Below are positions 28,765 to 38,055 of a DNA stretch of 64,000 nt, piece by piece. Below the pieces are notes generated by a model that was not told the DNA's origin, searched no databases, and saw nothing but the letters and a program-made list of their open reading frames with translations. How positions within the stretch are numbered: the first letter of the stretch is position 1; the number at the start of each line of letters is the position of its first letter. The stretch covers positions 279,249 to 343,248 of the forward strand of contig CP046522.1 of assembly GCA_009738435.1 (NCBI GenBank), given 5' to 3'. The position numbers and the translations under genes are program-made. The stretch is from Clostridium bovifaecis. Its GTDB lineage: Bacteria; Bacillota; Clostridia; Clostridiales; Clostridiaceae.

Positions 28765-29850
28765 TTGAGAGAACTTAGGATAAATCTTAAGGAAAAGACT
28801 TATCTGCTCTATATAGAAAGAGGTCTTTTAGATCGAATAGGAAAAAAAATAAAAAGCATATATACTGACAATGGTATAAAAGATGTATCCGCTAATAAAA
28901 AGGTGATTATTGTAACGGATAAGAATGTAGATAAGTTTTATGGAAATAAGGTAAAAGAAAGCTTAGAAGAGTCAGGCTTTATGTTTTTTAAGGTAGTTAT
29001 AGAGCCTGGAGAGAAAAGTAAGTCTATGGAGGAGCTTATAAAATTATATAATGAGCTTTTGGACATAGGGGTTACAAGAGGAGATCTTATAATAGCACTT
29101 GGAGGAGGAGTTGTTGGTGACTTAACAGGCTTTGCAGCTTCTACATTTTTAAGGGGAATTCCCTATATTCAAATTCCCACTTCGCTTTTAGCTCAGATAG
29201 ACAGCAGCATAGGGGGAAAGGTTGCTGTGGATTTACCAAGAGGTAAAAATTTAGTAGGAAGTTTCTATCACCCAGAGGCAGTGTTTATAGATCCCAATGT
29301 ACTAGATACCTTAGATAAGAGGTTTTTATATGATGGCATGGGAGAGGTGATAAAGTATGGATGTATAAAAGATAAAGAGTTATTCTATAATCTGATTCAG
29401 TATGATGATAAAGAACTACTAAGCAATATGGAAAATATAATTTATACTTGCTGTAGTATAAAGAAAAAGGTAGTTGAAAAAGATGAAAAAGATACTGGAG
29501 ATAGAATGCTTCTAAACTTTGGACACACTATAGGTCATGCTATTGAGAAATATTATAATTTTGAGAAATATACTCATGGAGAGGCTGTTGCTTTAGGAAT
29601 GTATATCATAACTAAGAAGAGTGAAGAGATGAAATTAACTAAAGAAGGAACAGCTGCGTTAATAGCTAAGGTGCTCAATAGACATAATCTAGAGCACGAG
29701 ATTAATTTAGAAGATAAGGATAGTATATTGTCAGCAATATCTTTGGATAAGAAAAATAAGGGAGAGTTTATAAATATAGTTCTTCTTAGAGATATTGGAG
29801 ATAGCTTTATACACGAAATAAAAAGGGTAGAGATGATTGATTTTATTTAA
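28765..29850 (+). CDS. aroB: 3-dehydroquinate synthase
   Basis: 361 residues, NAD- and metal-dependent. Motifs: IALGGGVVGDLTGFAAS, QIPTSLLAQIDSSIGGK, MGEVIKYG and NFGHTIGHAIEKY with the metal-binding His residues. TTG start at 28765 immediately after the tyrA stop, with GAGAGGAGATG upstream. Cyclises DAHP to 3-dehydroquinate. Confidence 0.94.
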   Translation: MRELRINLKEKTYLLYIERGLLDRIGKKIKSIYTDNGIKDVSANKKVIIVTDKNVDKFYGNKVKESLEESGFMFFKVVIEPGEKSKSMEELIKLYNELLDIGVTRGDLIIALGGGVVGDLTGFAASTFLRGIPYIQIPTSLLAQIDSSIGGKVAVDLPRGKNLVGSFYHPEAVFIDPNVLDTLDKRFLYDGMGEVIKYGCIKDKELFYNLIQYDDKELLSNMENIIYTCCSIKKKVVEKDEKDTGDRMLLNFGHTIGHAIEKYYNFEKYTHGEAVALGMYIITKKSEEMKLTKEGTAALIAKVLNRHNLEHEINLEDKDSILSAISLDKKNKGEFINIVLLRDIGDSFIHEIKRVEMIDFI

Positions 29851-29874
29851 ATAAATAGAAGAGGAGATGAGAGG

Positions 29875-31153
29875 GTGGAAAATGTAAGGATTACACCATC
29901 GCCTTTAAGAGGAGAGATAAATATTCCACCTTCTAAAAGCCTAGCTCATAGGGCGGTTATATGCGCTGGACTTTCGGAAGGGATAAGCAATATAAGCAAT
30001 ATTATATATTCACAAGATATTAAAGCTACCATTGAAGGTATGAAAAGTGTTGGAGTAAAAGTTGAGAGCGAAGATAAAAGTGTAAATGTTAAAGGCAAAA
30101 GTCCGTTAGAGCTTATAAAAAACACTATAGATTGCATTGAATCAGGTTCTACTTTAAGATTCTTAATCCCAATAGGGTTATTGACTGGAGAAGAAGTGGC
30201 CTTCAATGGAAGAGGAAAGTTAGTAACTAGACCTCTTAATGTATATTATGAAATATTTAAGAAGCAAGGAATAGAATATGTAACTAATGAAGGAGGACTT
30301 CCTCTAAAAGTAAAAGGTAAATTAAAACCAGATATCTTTTATGTTAAAGGAAATATAAGCTCTCAATTTATAACTGGTCTTATGTTTGTACTTCCTCTAT
30401 TAAATGAAGATTCTAAAATTGTAATGACCACGGAGTTAGAATCTAAGGGATATGTGGATTTAACTATAGATTGCCTTAAAGAATTTGGAGTAGAAGTGCA
30501 GAACAAAGATTACAGGGAATTTTATATTAAAGGAAATCAACAATATAAAAATAGATTATAGAGTTGAGGGAGATTTTTCTCAAGCGGCCTTTTGGATAGT
30601 GGCAGGTATACTAGGCTCAAGTATAAAATGTAAGGATTTAAATATAAATTCCCTTCAAGGAGATAAGGTTATACTTGATATAGTGAGAGAAATGGGAGCA
30701 AAATTAGAAATAAAAGAGGGCTGCATAGAAGTTAAAAACTCGGTTACAAAAGGAATTACAATTGATGCTTCCGAATGTCCAGACCTTGTACCTATACTTT
30801 CCGTCCTTGGAGCAGTAAGTGAAGGAACTACTAAGATAATAAATGCTGAAAGAGTAAGAATTAAAGAATGTGATAGACTAAAGGCTATGGTGACGGAGCT
30901 TAGTAAAATTGGGGCGGAAGTAGAAGAGCTTCATGATGGACTTGTAATTAGAGGAAAGAAAAGTTTAAAAGGCGGAATCGTTGATAGCTGGAATGACCAC
31001 AGAATAGCTATGGCTATGGCAGTTGCATCGATTAAATGTGAGGGAAGTCTTGTAATAACAAATAGCAAAGTAGTTAATAAATCCTATCCTCATTTTTGGG
31101 AAGACTTTAAGATGTTAGGGGGTACAGTAGATGAGTGGAGTATGGGGGAATAA
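29875..31153 (+). pseudogene. aroA: EPSP synthase (3-phosphoshikimate 1-carboxyvinyltransferase), frameshifted
   Basis: The two open halves form one complete EPSP synthase of about 426 residues. The first half (GTG 29875) has PPSKSLAHRAVICAGLSEG and GSTLRFLIPIGLLTG; the second has NDHRIAMAMAVA and the C-terminal YPHFWEDF. The break is in TATAAAAATAG at 30543-30553; adding two bases (AT) gives KNIDYRVEGDFSQAAFW with no loss. Transfers enolpyruvyl from PEP to shikimate 3-phosphate. All other aro genes are intact and aroA overlaps aroC by 23 bases, so a two-base sequence error is much more likely than loss of an essential step. Confidence 0.9.
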
Positions 31154-32207
31154 AATAAAATACTCTATCTTTGGGGAATCTCATGGGAAATCTATAGGAA
31201 TCATTATAGATGGCTTACCTTCAGGAATAGACCTTGACTTAGAAGAAATAGATAGAGAGATGAGAAGACGGGCACCAGGAAAAAATAAGCTAACTACAGC
31301 ACGTAATGAAAAAGATGAATTTGAAATACAAAGTGGATATTTTAACGGAAAAACTACAGGAACTCCTCTATGCATTATGATAAAAAATAGTGATCAGCAT
31401 TCAAGAGACTATGAAAAAACAAAAAATCTTTTAAGACCGGCGCATGCTGACTATACTGGATTTATAAAATATAGTGGCTTTAATGACTATAGGGGCGGAG
31501 GTCATTTTTCAGGAAGGCTTACAGCACCAATTGTATTTGCAGGGGCCGTTGCAAAACAAATTTTGAGGGAAAAGGGGATAATAATTGGAAGTCACATAAA
31601 GAGTATTGGCAGCATTGAAGAAGATTACTTTGATGATATTAATATAAAAGAAGAGCTGTTAAATAGACTAGCTAACAAGGAATTCCCTACTATGGATGAA
31701 GAAAAAGCTTTAAAAATGAAGGACGAAATATTAAAGTGCAAAGAAAAAATGGATTCAATAGGTGGGGTGGTAGAAGGAGCAATTTTAAATCTACCTCCAG
31801 GGATAGGCTCCCCTTTCTTTAATTCTGTGGAGAGTACCATAAGCAGCCTTTTATTCTCCATTCCAGCAGTAAAAGGAGTAGAATTTGGTGCAGGGTTTAA
31901 TATATCTAAAATGAAAGGATCAGAAGCTAACGATGAGTTTTATATTGAAGATGGCAATATTAAAACTTATACAAATAATAATGGAGGGATTTTAGGAGGA
32001 ATTACAAATGGAATGCCGATAGTATTTAGGGTTGCCTTTAAGCCTACGCCATCTATTGCAAAGGAACAGAAAACTGTAGAGTTGGTATCTAAAGAAAATA
32101 CCACTATAAAAATTCAAGGAAGGCATGATCCATGTATTGTACAAAGAGCGGTGCCAATAGTTGAAGCAGCAGCAGCTATAGGAATATTAGAACTAGTTCT
32201 AAGTTAG
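31131..32207 (+). CDS. aroC: Chorismate synthase
   Basis: 358 residues. Family signatures GESHGKSIGIIIDGLPSG, RRAPGKNKLTTARNEKDEFEI, RPAHADYTGFIKYSG, FSGRLTAPIVFAGAVAK and GRHDPCIVQRAVPI are present. It makes chorismate from EPSP using reduced FMN. The start lies inside the end of aroA, so the two are translationally coupled. Confidence 0.95.
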   Translation: MSGVWGNKIKYSIFGESHGKSIGIIIDGLPSGIDLDLEEIDREMRRRAPGKNKLTTARNEKDEFEIQSGYFNGKTTGTPLCIMIKNSDQHSRDYEKTKNLLRPAHADYTGFIKYSGFNDYRGGGHFSGRLTAPIVFAGAVAKQILREKGIIIGSHIKSIGSIEEDYFDDINIKEELLNRLANKEFPTMDEEKALKMKDEILKCKEKMDSIGGVVEGAILNLPPGIGSPFFNSVESTISSLLFSIPAVKGVEFGAGFNISKMKGSEANDEFYIEDGNIKTYTNNNGGILGGITNGMPIVFRVAFKPTPSIAKEQKTVELVSKENTTIKIQGRHDPCIVQRAVPIVEAAAAIGILELVLS

Positions 32208-32288
32208 AAGGTTAGCCGCTGCGCTGAGTTTAGAAGTGGAAAACATAAAGTAATTGATAATGTACAATTGTCAATTTAAAATGGAACT

Positions 32289-32323
32289 GATTACTGATTA
32301 CTGATTACTGATTACTGGTTACT
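32289..32323 (+). repeat. Tandem GATTACT heptamer repeat
   Basis: Four perfect GATTACT units and one GGTTACT unit between aroC and pheA. It is similar in wording to the inverted repeat at 12208-12282. Low-complexity intergenic repeat; no coding or CRISPR character. Confidence 0.7.
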
Positions 32324-32346
32324 AAGAAGATGGGGGACGTTGAGAA

Positions 32347-33537
32347 GTGGATACCTTAGAGAATTTAAGAAATGAAATTGATGACATAGATAGGCAGCTT
32401 ACAGGACTATTTGAAAAGAGAATGGAGACAGTCATAAAGGTAGCACAATATAAGAAGGAAAACAATATACCTATACTAAATAAAAATAGGGAAGAAGAAG
32501 TTATTGAAAAGAATATAAAGTATTTGAAGAACAAAGGTTTTAAGAAGGAAGAAGCAGAATTTCTAAAAAACGTCATGGCTATTAGTAGAAAGGCTCAGGC
32601 AAGGGAAATATTTGAGTATAATGTGGATTTACAAGAAGATAAAAAAAATGAGCTAGAATACACAGTAAGTAATGAAGCTGCTTGCTTACCTAAAAGAAAT
32701 AATATAAATGCAGGCTTTCAAGGGGTACATGGCTCTTTTAGCGAAGAAGCTTTATTGGAGCATTTCGGAGAGGGTGTAATTGCACATAATGTGACGGAAT
32801 TTGAAGATATATTTAAAGCTCTAAAAAATAATGAGATTGACTATGGAGTGCTTCCCATTGAAAATTCATCTACAGGAGGCATAGTTGAGGTATATGATCT
32901 TTTAAGAAAGTATGGATTTTTTATAGTAGGGGAGAGAACCATAAAGGTAAGCCACAATCTGTTAGGAGTAAAGGGAGCTAAAATAGAGGACATAAAAGAA
33001 GTGTATTCTCATCCTCAAGCGCTTCAGCAAAGTAGTGAATTTTTAAAGAATTATCCTAAGTGGAACTGCATTCCATATAGAAACACAGCAGCCAGTGCTG
33101 AGCTTGTAAGAAATGAAAATAGCAAGGAGAAGGCGGCTATTGCTAGTAAAAAGGCTGGGGAAATATATGATTTAGATATAATAAGAGATGATATAAATTA
33201 CAATAAAAATAACTATACAAGGTTTATAATCATAGGAAAAAGTTTGGAGTTAGAAAATAACTATAATAAAATTAGCACTATATTAACCTTGCCCCACAAA
33301 GCAGGTTCACTTTATAATATCTTAAGCATTTTCGCAGAATACAATTTAAGTTTATTAAAAATAGAATCAAGACCAATTATAGATAAGTCTTTTGAATATT
33401 TCTTTTATATTGATTTTGAAGGAAATCTGAATGATAAGGCAGTAAAGGAAGCTATAGGAGAGATAAGAAATAATAGCTATGACTTTAAACTACTAGGAAA
33501 TTATAAGGCACATAATGTTATTGTCCCTATAATATAA
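32347..33537 (+). CDS. pheA: Chorismate mutase / prephenate dehydratase (P-protein)
   Basis: 396 residues in three domains: AroQ-type chorismate mutase (about 1-90, LRNEIDDIDRQLTGLFEKRM), prephenate dehydratase (about 118-295, IENSSTGGIVEVYDLL and the NYTRFIIIG catalytic TRF motif) and an ACT domain (about 305-385) with GSLYNILSIFAEYNLSLLKI and the Phe-binding ESRP motif. GTG start at 32347. It makes phenylpyruvate and should be feedback-inhibited by Phe. Confidence 0.93.
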   Translation: MDTLENLRNEIDDIDRQLTGLFEKRMETVIKVAQYKKENNIPILNKNREEEVIEKNIKYLKNKGFKKEEAEFLKNVMAISRKAQAREIFEYNVDLQEDKKNELEYTVSNEAACLPKRNNINAGFQGVHGSFSEEALLEHFGEGVIAHNVTEFEDIFKALKNNEIDYGVLPIENSSTGGIVEVYDLLRKYGFFIVGERTIKVSHNLLGVKGAKIEDIKEVYSHPQALQQSSEFLKNYPKWNCIPYRNTAASAELVRNENSKEKAAIASKKAGEIYDLDIIRDDINYNKNNYTRFIIIGKSLELENNYNKISTILTLPHKAGSLYNILSIFAEYNLSLLKIESRPIIDKSFEYFFYIDFEGNLNDKAVKEAIGEIRNNSYDFKLLGNYKAHNVIVPII

Positions 33538-33646
33538 GAATTTTAAGCCTTATTTATATAACAATGACTGGATGATTATATCATGGGGCTATTAAAGTCA
33601 ATTTTGCAATGGGATTAGAATCAATGCTTTAGGAAATGAGGTTATT

Positions 33647-34462
33647 ATGTTGAAGGGATTATATGGATTATTAGGAGAAAAGCTTGGACACAGTTTTTCT
33701 CCGGGAATACATTCCTTAATATTTAAAGAATTAGGTTTAGAAGGATACTACCACTTGTTTGAGGTAGATAAAGCACAGTTAGAATATGCAGTCTTAGGAT
33801 TTAACGCCCTTAAGATAAAAGGGGTAAATGTAACCATTCCTTATAAGGTTGATGCTATGAAATATCTAGATAGGATATCACAGGAAGGAAAAAACATAGG
33901 CGCAATTAATACTATTTGTTTTGAAGAGGGGGAGACCATAGGTTATAACACTGACTATTATGGATTTGGAATGATGTTAAATAAATTTAATATAAATCTT
34001 AAATGGGAAAAAGCTGTGATCTTAGGCACTGGGGGAGTATCGAGAGCAGTACTTCAATACCTTTTAGACAATGATGTAAGGGATATTACTTTTGTAAGCA
34101 GAAATATAGAAGAAGTAAAGACTAGATTTAAAGAATTTAACATAATAGAGTATGAAAAGATTAAAGAATTAAGAGATAAAGATATAGTAATCAATTGTAC
34201 CCCGCTTGGAATGTACCCTAAGGTTGAAGTCTCACCTTTAACTAAAGAACAAGTCTCACAATTTAAAATAGTTATAGATTTAATTTATAATCCACAGGAA
34301 ACATTATTATTAAGATATGCTAATGAGAATGGAATACAAGGAATAAACGGACTTTACATGCTTGTTGGGCAGGCGGTAAAAGCACAAGAGCTGTGGAATA
34401 GTGTAAAGATTGATGAAGAAATTGTGGATAAAGTTTATAAACAACTTTCTGATTTGCTTTAG
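33647..34462 (+). CDS. aroE: Shikimate dehydrogenase
   Basis: 271 residues. Substrate site LGHSFSPGIHSLIF, catalytic Lys in GVNVTIPYKVDAM, the NTDYYGF motif, NADP-binding ILGTGGVSRAVLQYL and NCTPLGMYP. Reduces 3-dehydroshikimate to shikimate. ATG 33647 with GAGG upstream; 15 bases ahead of aroK. Confidence 0.94.
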   Translation: MLKGLYGLLGEKLGHSFSPGIHSLIFKELGLEGYYHLFEVDKAQLEYAVLGFNALKIKGVNVTIPYKVDAMKYLDRISQEGKNIGAINTICFEEGETIGYNTDYYGFGMMLNKFNINLKWEKAVILGTGGVSRAVLQYLLDNDVRDITFVSRNIEEVKTRFKEFNIIEYEKIKELRDKDIVINCTPLGMYPKVEVSPLTKEQVSQFKIVIDLIYNPQETLLLRYANENGIQGINGLYMLVGQAVKAQELWNSVKIDEEIVDKVYKQLSDLL

Positions 34463-34477
34463 AAAGGAAAGAAGTTC

Positions 34478-34972
34478 ATGAATAAGTTAAATAAGAATAT
34501 AGTTTTAATAGGCATGCCAGGCTGCGGAAAGACTACCATAGGAAAAAGGCTAGCTAAAAGGCTAAACATAAAATTTTGCGATGTAGATGAGTATATAGTA
34601 GAAAGTGAAGAGAAGAGCATTACTAAAATCTTTGAAGAGGGAGAAGAGCATTTTAGAGAAATTGAAAGTAGAGCAATAAATGAAATATGTAGAATCTATC
34701 CTAAAGTCATAGCTACAGGTGGTGGGGCGATAAAAAGATTTTATAACATAAAAACCTTAAAGGAAAATGGAGTGGTGTTTTTTATAGATAGACCTGTGGA
34801 AGATATTGCAGAAGGAGTAGATATGAAAAGCAGGCCATTATTAAAGGATGGAGTTGAAAAGTTATATAAGCTTTATGAGGAGAGGTATCCTCTTTATAAT
34901 GAATACTGCGATTACAAAATAATTAATTCTAGTATAGAAGAAAGCATTAGTAGAATCCTTTCTTTGATATGA
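34478..34972 (+). CDS. aroK: Shikimate kinase
   Basis: 164 residues. P-loop GMPGCGKTTIGKRLA, shikimate-binding DVDEYIVE and FREIES, ATGGGA, and a lid around SRPLL. Phosphorylates shikimate with ATP. Normal length and no defect. Confidence 0.94.
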   Translation: MNKLNKNIVLIGMPGCGKTTIGKRLAKRLNIKFCDVDEYIVESEEKSITKIFEEGEEHFREIESRAINEICRIYPKVIATGGGAIKRFYNIKTLKENGVVFFIDRPVEDIAEGVDMKSRPLLKDGVEKLYKLYEERYPLYNEYCDYKIINSSIEESISRILSLI

Positions 34973-34985
34973 TTCAATTAGAAAT

Positions 34986-35002
34986 AAATTGCGTGGCAAT
35001 TT
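34986..35002. repeat. AAATTGC-GTG-GCAATTT palindrome between aroK and aroQ
   Basis: A member of the dispersed TTGC-N3-GCAA family, here with 7-bp arms and no strong T tract. Confidence 0.6.
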
Positions 35003-35023
35003 TCATATATGGGGGTGTAAACA

Positions 35024-35458
35024 TTGAAAATATTAGTGATAAACGGTCCAAATATAAATATGTTAGGAATACGAGAAAAACATATTTATGGAACTACAAC
35101 CTATGAGGATTTGTGTAGGTATATAAGAGAAGAAAGTAAAAGTTTGGCTGAAGTGAATATAGTTCAAAGTAATATTGAAGGAGAACTAATTAATTATATA
35201 CAAGGAGCTTATGGTGATTATGATGGAATTGTGATGAATCCTGGAGCATATACCCACTATAGCATTGCTATATATGATGCGTTAGTGGCTGTACAAATTC
35301 CTACAGTGGAAGTACATATAAGTAACATTCATAAGAGAGAAGAATTCAGGCATAAATCTGTTACGGCAGCAGCTTGTCTTGGACAGATAAGCGGATTCGG
35401 AATCTATGGATACATTATGGGAATAATGGCATTAATCAATAATAAGAAGAGCAATTAA
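35024..35458 (+). CDS. aroQ: 3-dehydroquinate dehydratase, type II
   Basis: 144 residues. Type II signature ILVINGPNINMLGIREKHIYG, catalytic Tyr loop at the N-terminus, MNPGAYTHYSIAI, VEVHISNIHKREEFRHKS. Dehydrates 3-dehydroquinate. TTG start at 35024 behind GGGGGTG. Last gene of the aromatic operon; a terminator follows. Confidence 0.94.
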   Translation: MKILVINGPNINMLGIREKHIYGTTTYEDLCRYIREESKSLAEVNIVQSNIEGELINYIQGAYGDYDGIVMNPGAYTHYSIAIYDALVAVQIPTVEVHISNIHKREEFRHKSVTAAACLGQISGFGIYGYIMGIMALINNKKSN

Positions 35459-35484
35459 AGTTTATACTAATCTACGTTATAAAT

Positions 35485-35517
35485 AAAAGGCATGCAGAAT
35501 CTTTGCATGCCTTTTAA
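35485..35517. terminator. Bidirectional terminator ending the aromatic operon
   Basis: A perfect 12-bp stem AAAAGGCATGCA / TGCATGCCTTTT with a 7-base loop and AT-rich flanks, between convergent aroQ and DUF1540 genes. Confidence 0.88.
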
Positions 35518-35518
35518 A

Positions 35519-35695
35519 TTATGCTTCTGGAACGAAAGTTGCACAGTCAGTCTCGTGAGTATTAGATGCATTACGTGGCTGAATTTCTATTTTTGCTGCG
35601 CTGCAATGATCTCCTTGTTCATAATAGTGACAAGTGTTTACAACACATTTAACACCAGAAAGAGGTGTGTTTGATTTTTCTACTCTTCCTTGCAT
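35519..35695 (-). CDS. DUF1540 Cys-rich small protein
   Basis: A 58-residue protein with four spaced Cys (CVVNTCHYYEQGDHC and TDC), the DUF1540 metal-binding-like pattern common in Firmicutes. Start ATG 35695, seven bases after AGGAGGA; a TTG two codons earlier is less likely. Function unknown; zinc or other metal coordination is probable from the Cys spacing. Confidence 0.8.
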   Translation of the reverse strand: MQGRVEKSNTPLSGVKCVVNTCHYYEQGDHCSAAKIEIQPRNASNTHETDCATFVPEA

Positions 35696-35774
35696 AATCA
35701 ATTCCTCCTATAATATAAAGATTACTTTCTTAAATAGTTTAAGCCTTTTAAGAGTATTTATTCTAAGATTAATT

Positions 35775-36185
35775 TTACGGTATAGGTATATCTTTCACAC
35801 TGTTAGATAAGTCAATACTAGTATCGGTTAAGGTACCACTAAAATTATTTATAATGTTTTTAACTTTATCTACATTAGAAGAATCAGTATTTACCATTAG
35901 TTTATAACTGTTTCCAGATGAGACTTCTTTAAAGCTTCCCATGCCACTGGCCATAGGGCTAGCAGCAGCTAAGGGAGAAGATGGGCCATAATCTTCTCCT
36001 GTATTTAAAACAAGGGAAGATAAATTTACTGCTGTTTCTGTTCCTGGAAATCTATGCTGACTATTTACATCTGCTCCATAATGTTCGTTTAAATCTACAA
36101 CGGCGCTAGCAAGACCTGAATTGTTAATAGAATTTGCAGCTTCGTTTGCCTCTTTTATATCATTAAAAAAAACTTCAACTTTCAT
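35775..36185 (-). CDS. Hypothetical protein, general-stress-like alpha/beta domain with Gly/Ser/Pro linker
   Basis: 136 residues, not recognised with certainty. The N-terminal part (MKVEVFFNDIKEANEAANSI) looks like a small ferredoxin-like fold. A flexible Pro/Ser/Ala-rich middle (about 68-85) leads to a second similar half (YKLMVNTDSSNVDKVKNII). The two halves may be duplicated subdomains. ATG 36185 follows AAAGGAG. Monocistronic; no regulatory site seen. Confidence 0.6.
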   Translation of the reverse strand: MKVEVFFNDIKEANEAANSINNSGLASAVVDLNEHYGADVNSQHRFPGTETAVNLSSLVLNTGEDYGPSSPLAAASPMASGMGSFKEVSSGNSYKLMVNTDSSNVDKVKNIINNFSGTLTDTSIDLSNSVKDIPIP

Positions 36186-36425
36186 TTTTTATACTCCTTT
36201 CTGTAAGAATACATAACTGTAGGAGTATTTTATCACTGAATATTTGCATTTATTCGTTATAAAGGTTAAAAGAAAAGCTATGTTTTAAGAAGTTGTCTAA
36301 GATTTATAAATTCGGAAACGATTTTATAAGGCGCATATAAGGTTTAGTAGATTGGAATGAGTAAAATAAGTGTATTATAATATAATAAAATAAATTATTA
36401 ATATTTCAGAAAGCAGGTATTTAAT

Positions 36426-36992
36426 ATGAATGAACAATTAAAAAGATTTCAATACAATGCTCCTGTGACTTTAACTTATACTTTTATGGCATTAGGGGTT
36501 TTGCTTCTTGGAATTGCTACAAATCATGCTAGCACAACAATATTGTTTTCTAATTATAGAACTTCATTTTTTGATCCATTTCAATATATTCGGCTCTTTT
36601 CTCATGTTCTCGGACATGCGACTTGGGAACATTTTAGCGGGAATTTTTTAATAATATTGCTTTTAGGGCCTATGTTGGAAGAAAAATACGGATCAAAGAA
36701 TATGATTGAGATGATTACAATAACAGCATTTGTTACAGGACTCTTAAATACTTTACTATTTGATTCGGCTCTTCTAGGTGCGAGTGGAATTGTATTTATG
36801 ATGATTTTATTAAGTTCATTTGCTAATGCTGAAACGGGTAAGATACCATTGACTCTTGTAATAGTTGTAATTATTTTTCTTGGAAAAGAAGTGGTTAGCG
36901 GGATACTTGTGCAAGACCATATATCCCAGGTTACTCATATAATTGGAGGACTCTGTGGAGGAGCATTTGGGTATAGAAAACTTCATAACTGA
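36426..36992 (+). CDS. Rhomboid-family intramembrane serine protease
   Basis: 188 residues with about six membrane helices. Rhomboid motifs: a conserved His region (HVLGHATWEHFSGNF), the catalytic Ser in LLGASGIVF and the catalytic His in THIIGGLCGGAFG. It cleaves transmembrane substrates within the membrane; targets unknown. Short core-type member without extra domains. Confidence 0.85.
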   Translation: MNEQLKRFQYNAPVTLTYTFMALGVLLLGIATNHASTTILFSNYRTSFFDPFQYIRLFSHVLGHATWEHFSGNFLIILLLGPMLEEKYGSKNMIEMITITAFVTGLLNTLLFDSALLGASGIVFMMILLSSFANAETGKIPLTLVIVVIIFLGKEVVSGILVQDHISQVTHIIGGLCGGAFGYRKLHN

Positions 36993-36994
36993 AA

Positions 36995-37017
36995 TATTTT
37001 GTGGCGCAATTTTCTTA
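36995..37017. repeat. Degenerate TTGC-GCAA family copy after rhomboid gene
   Basis: The right arm GCGCAATTTTC is intact, while the left arm is decayed (ATATTTTGTG). It ends with CTTATAG like other copies. Confidence 0.4.
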
Positions 37018-37096
37018 TAGTATGTAATAAATATAAAATATACGGAAATACTACTATCAAAGGATTTTAATGTTACAAAAATAGGAGGATATAATA

Positions 37097-37276
37097 ATGA
37101 CTTTATTACGTTGGATAGGCGGAATCGTAGTACTTTTTTGGGTTCTAGGTCTTATTTTTAGAATCGGAGGAGGACTTATACATTTACTATTGATAGTAGC
37201 AGCTGTAGTATTTATCTTTGATGCTATAACAGGAAGAGGTAAGGACAACGGAGATGGAAGAAGGGATAGAACCTGA
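37097..37276 (+). CDS. Small lmo0937-family membrane protein
   Basis: A 59-residue protein: two hydrophobic segments around the conserved middle GLIFRIGGGLIHLLLIVAAV, and a charged tail. ATG 37097 follows AGGAGG at 37083-37088. The pattern matches the small Firmicutes family annotated as lmo0937-type membrane proteins. Function unknown. Confidence 0.75.
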   Translation: MTLLRWIGGIVVLFWVLGLIFRIGGGLIHLLLIVAAVVFIFDAITGRGKDNGDGRRDRT

Positions 37277-37462
37277 TAAAGAAGTAGCTATTGGCATGTA
37301 GCTGATCAATTGCTATTTACGCTGCAATTTAACTTACTTAATTTACTTGAAGAGGCTTATTAAAAACTAAGAATATGAGATTGCTTTTTTCTTAATTTGT
37401 GTATAATAGGCTTATAATTCTAAAAGTTAATAGTTGTGATAGATAATATAAAATTTAATGTT

Positions 37463-37585
37463 TTCTAGGGTTCCACAATTTTTAATGGTCTGATCCGAGA
37501 GAAAACCTACAGAATAACTGTAGACACGGAGGGGAAAAAGCCTGGGAGGTATCATTTATGATATTTTCTGGGCCTTTTGTGCTGA
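37463..37585 (+). ncRNA. Guanidine-I (ykkC) riboswitch with terminator platform
   Basis: The aptamer core is recognisable: CTAGGGTTCC (37466-37475), GGTCTGATCCGAGAGAAAAC (37487-37506), the variable stem CTACAG-AATAA-CTGTAG (37507-37523), ACACGGAGGGGAAAAAGCC and TGGGAGG. Sequences from AAAAGCC onward can also pair with GGGCCTTTT near 37569-37578 through TATCAT/ATGATA to form a terminator, so ligand should let transcription through. Guanidine-I is preferred over the ppGpp and PRPP ykkC subtypes, but subtype assignment by eye is not final. Confidence 0.85.
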
Positions 37586-37619
37586 ATAATGAATGTATAG
37601 GTTAATTAGGAGGGTCAAT

Positions 37620-37844
37620 ATGGGTAAAAAGATTGATTTATTGAGTGATAATATTCCAAAGCTACTTGATAGATATTTATCTACAGGAATATGGGGAATG
37701 CTTATGTTTTTCCTGTACATTCTCCTTAACACTATAATTGTTGGACAAGGAGTTGGAAGAGAAGGATTAGTAGCACTTGTGATTATAATAATAGTTGGTA
37801 AATCTGAAGAAAAAAATATAAACGCTTGTTTTAAAGAGGATTAG
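37620..37844 (+). CDS. Small membrane protein under ykkC riboswitch control
   Basis: A 74-residue protein. ATG 37620 is preceded by TTAGGAGG; an upstream in-frame start at 37593 would include that site. The sequence has a polar N-terminus (to about residue 23), two hydrophobic segments (about 24-41 and 45-60) and a charged tail. It lacks the features of SMR guanidine exporters (four helices, conserved early Glu) and is shorter than them. No family recognised. It is the first gene after the riboswitch, so it may have a role in guanidine handling. Confidence 0.65.
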   Translation: MGKKIDLLSDNIPKLLDRYLSTGIWGMLMFFLYILLNTIIVGQGVGREGLVALVIIIIVGKSEEKNINACFKED

Positions 37845-37893
37845 TATGTAACATTGTAAATATACAAAATGTTTATATAAAGGAGAAACGGCT

Positions 37894-38055
37894 ATGGCAG
37901 ATAAGGAAGTACAAATATTATTGCTTAAAGAAGAATTAGAAGATTTTATAGAAAGTATGAAATACCAATATGGAGGTAATTATATGGATTATTCGGAAGT
38001 AAAGGCCAGAATTGAAGTTATAGAGAATATGATAAAGATTTTAGAAGAAAAATAG
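37894..38055 (+). CDS. Small helical hypothetical protein
   Basis: A 53-residue, highly charged, predicted all-helical protein with two amphipathic helices around YQYGGNYMDYSE. ATG 37894 follows AAAGGAG at 37880-37886. It lies 49 bases after the riboswitch-controlled gene and may share its transcript. No family recognised. Confidence 0.6.
   Translation: MADKEVQILLLKEELEDFIESMKYQYGGNYMDYSEVKARIEVIENMIKILEEK

Noticed and set aside
32289..32323. Possible CRISPR-like repeat
   Set aside because: Units are 7 bases in direct tandem with no spacers and no cas genes nearby; it is a simple tandem repeat.
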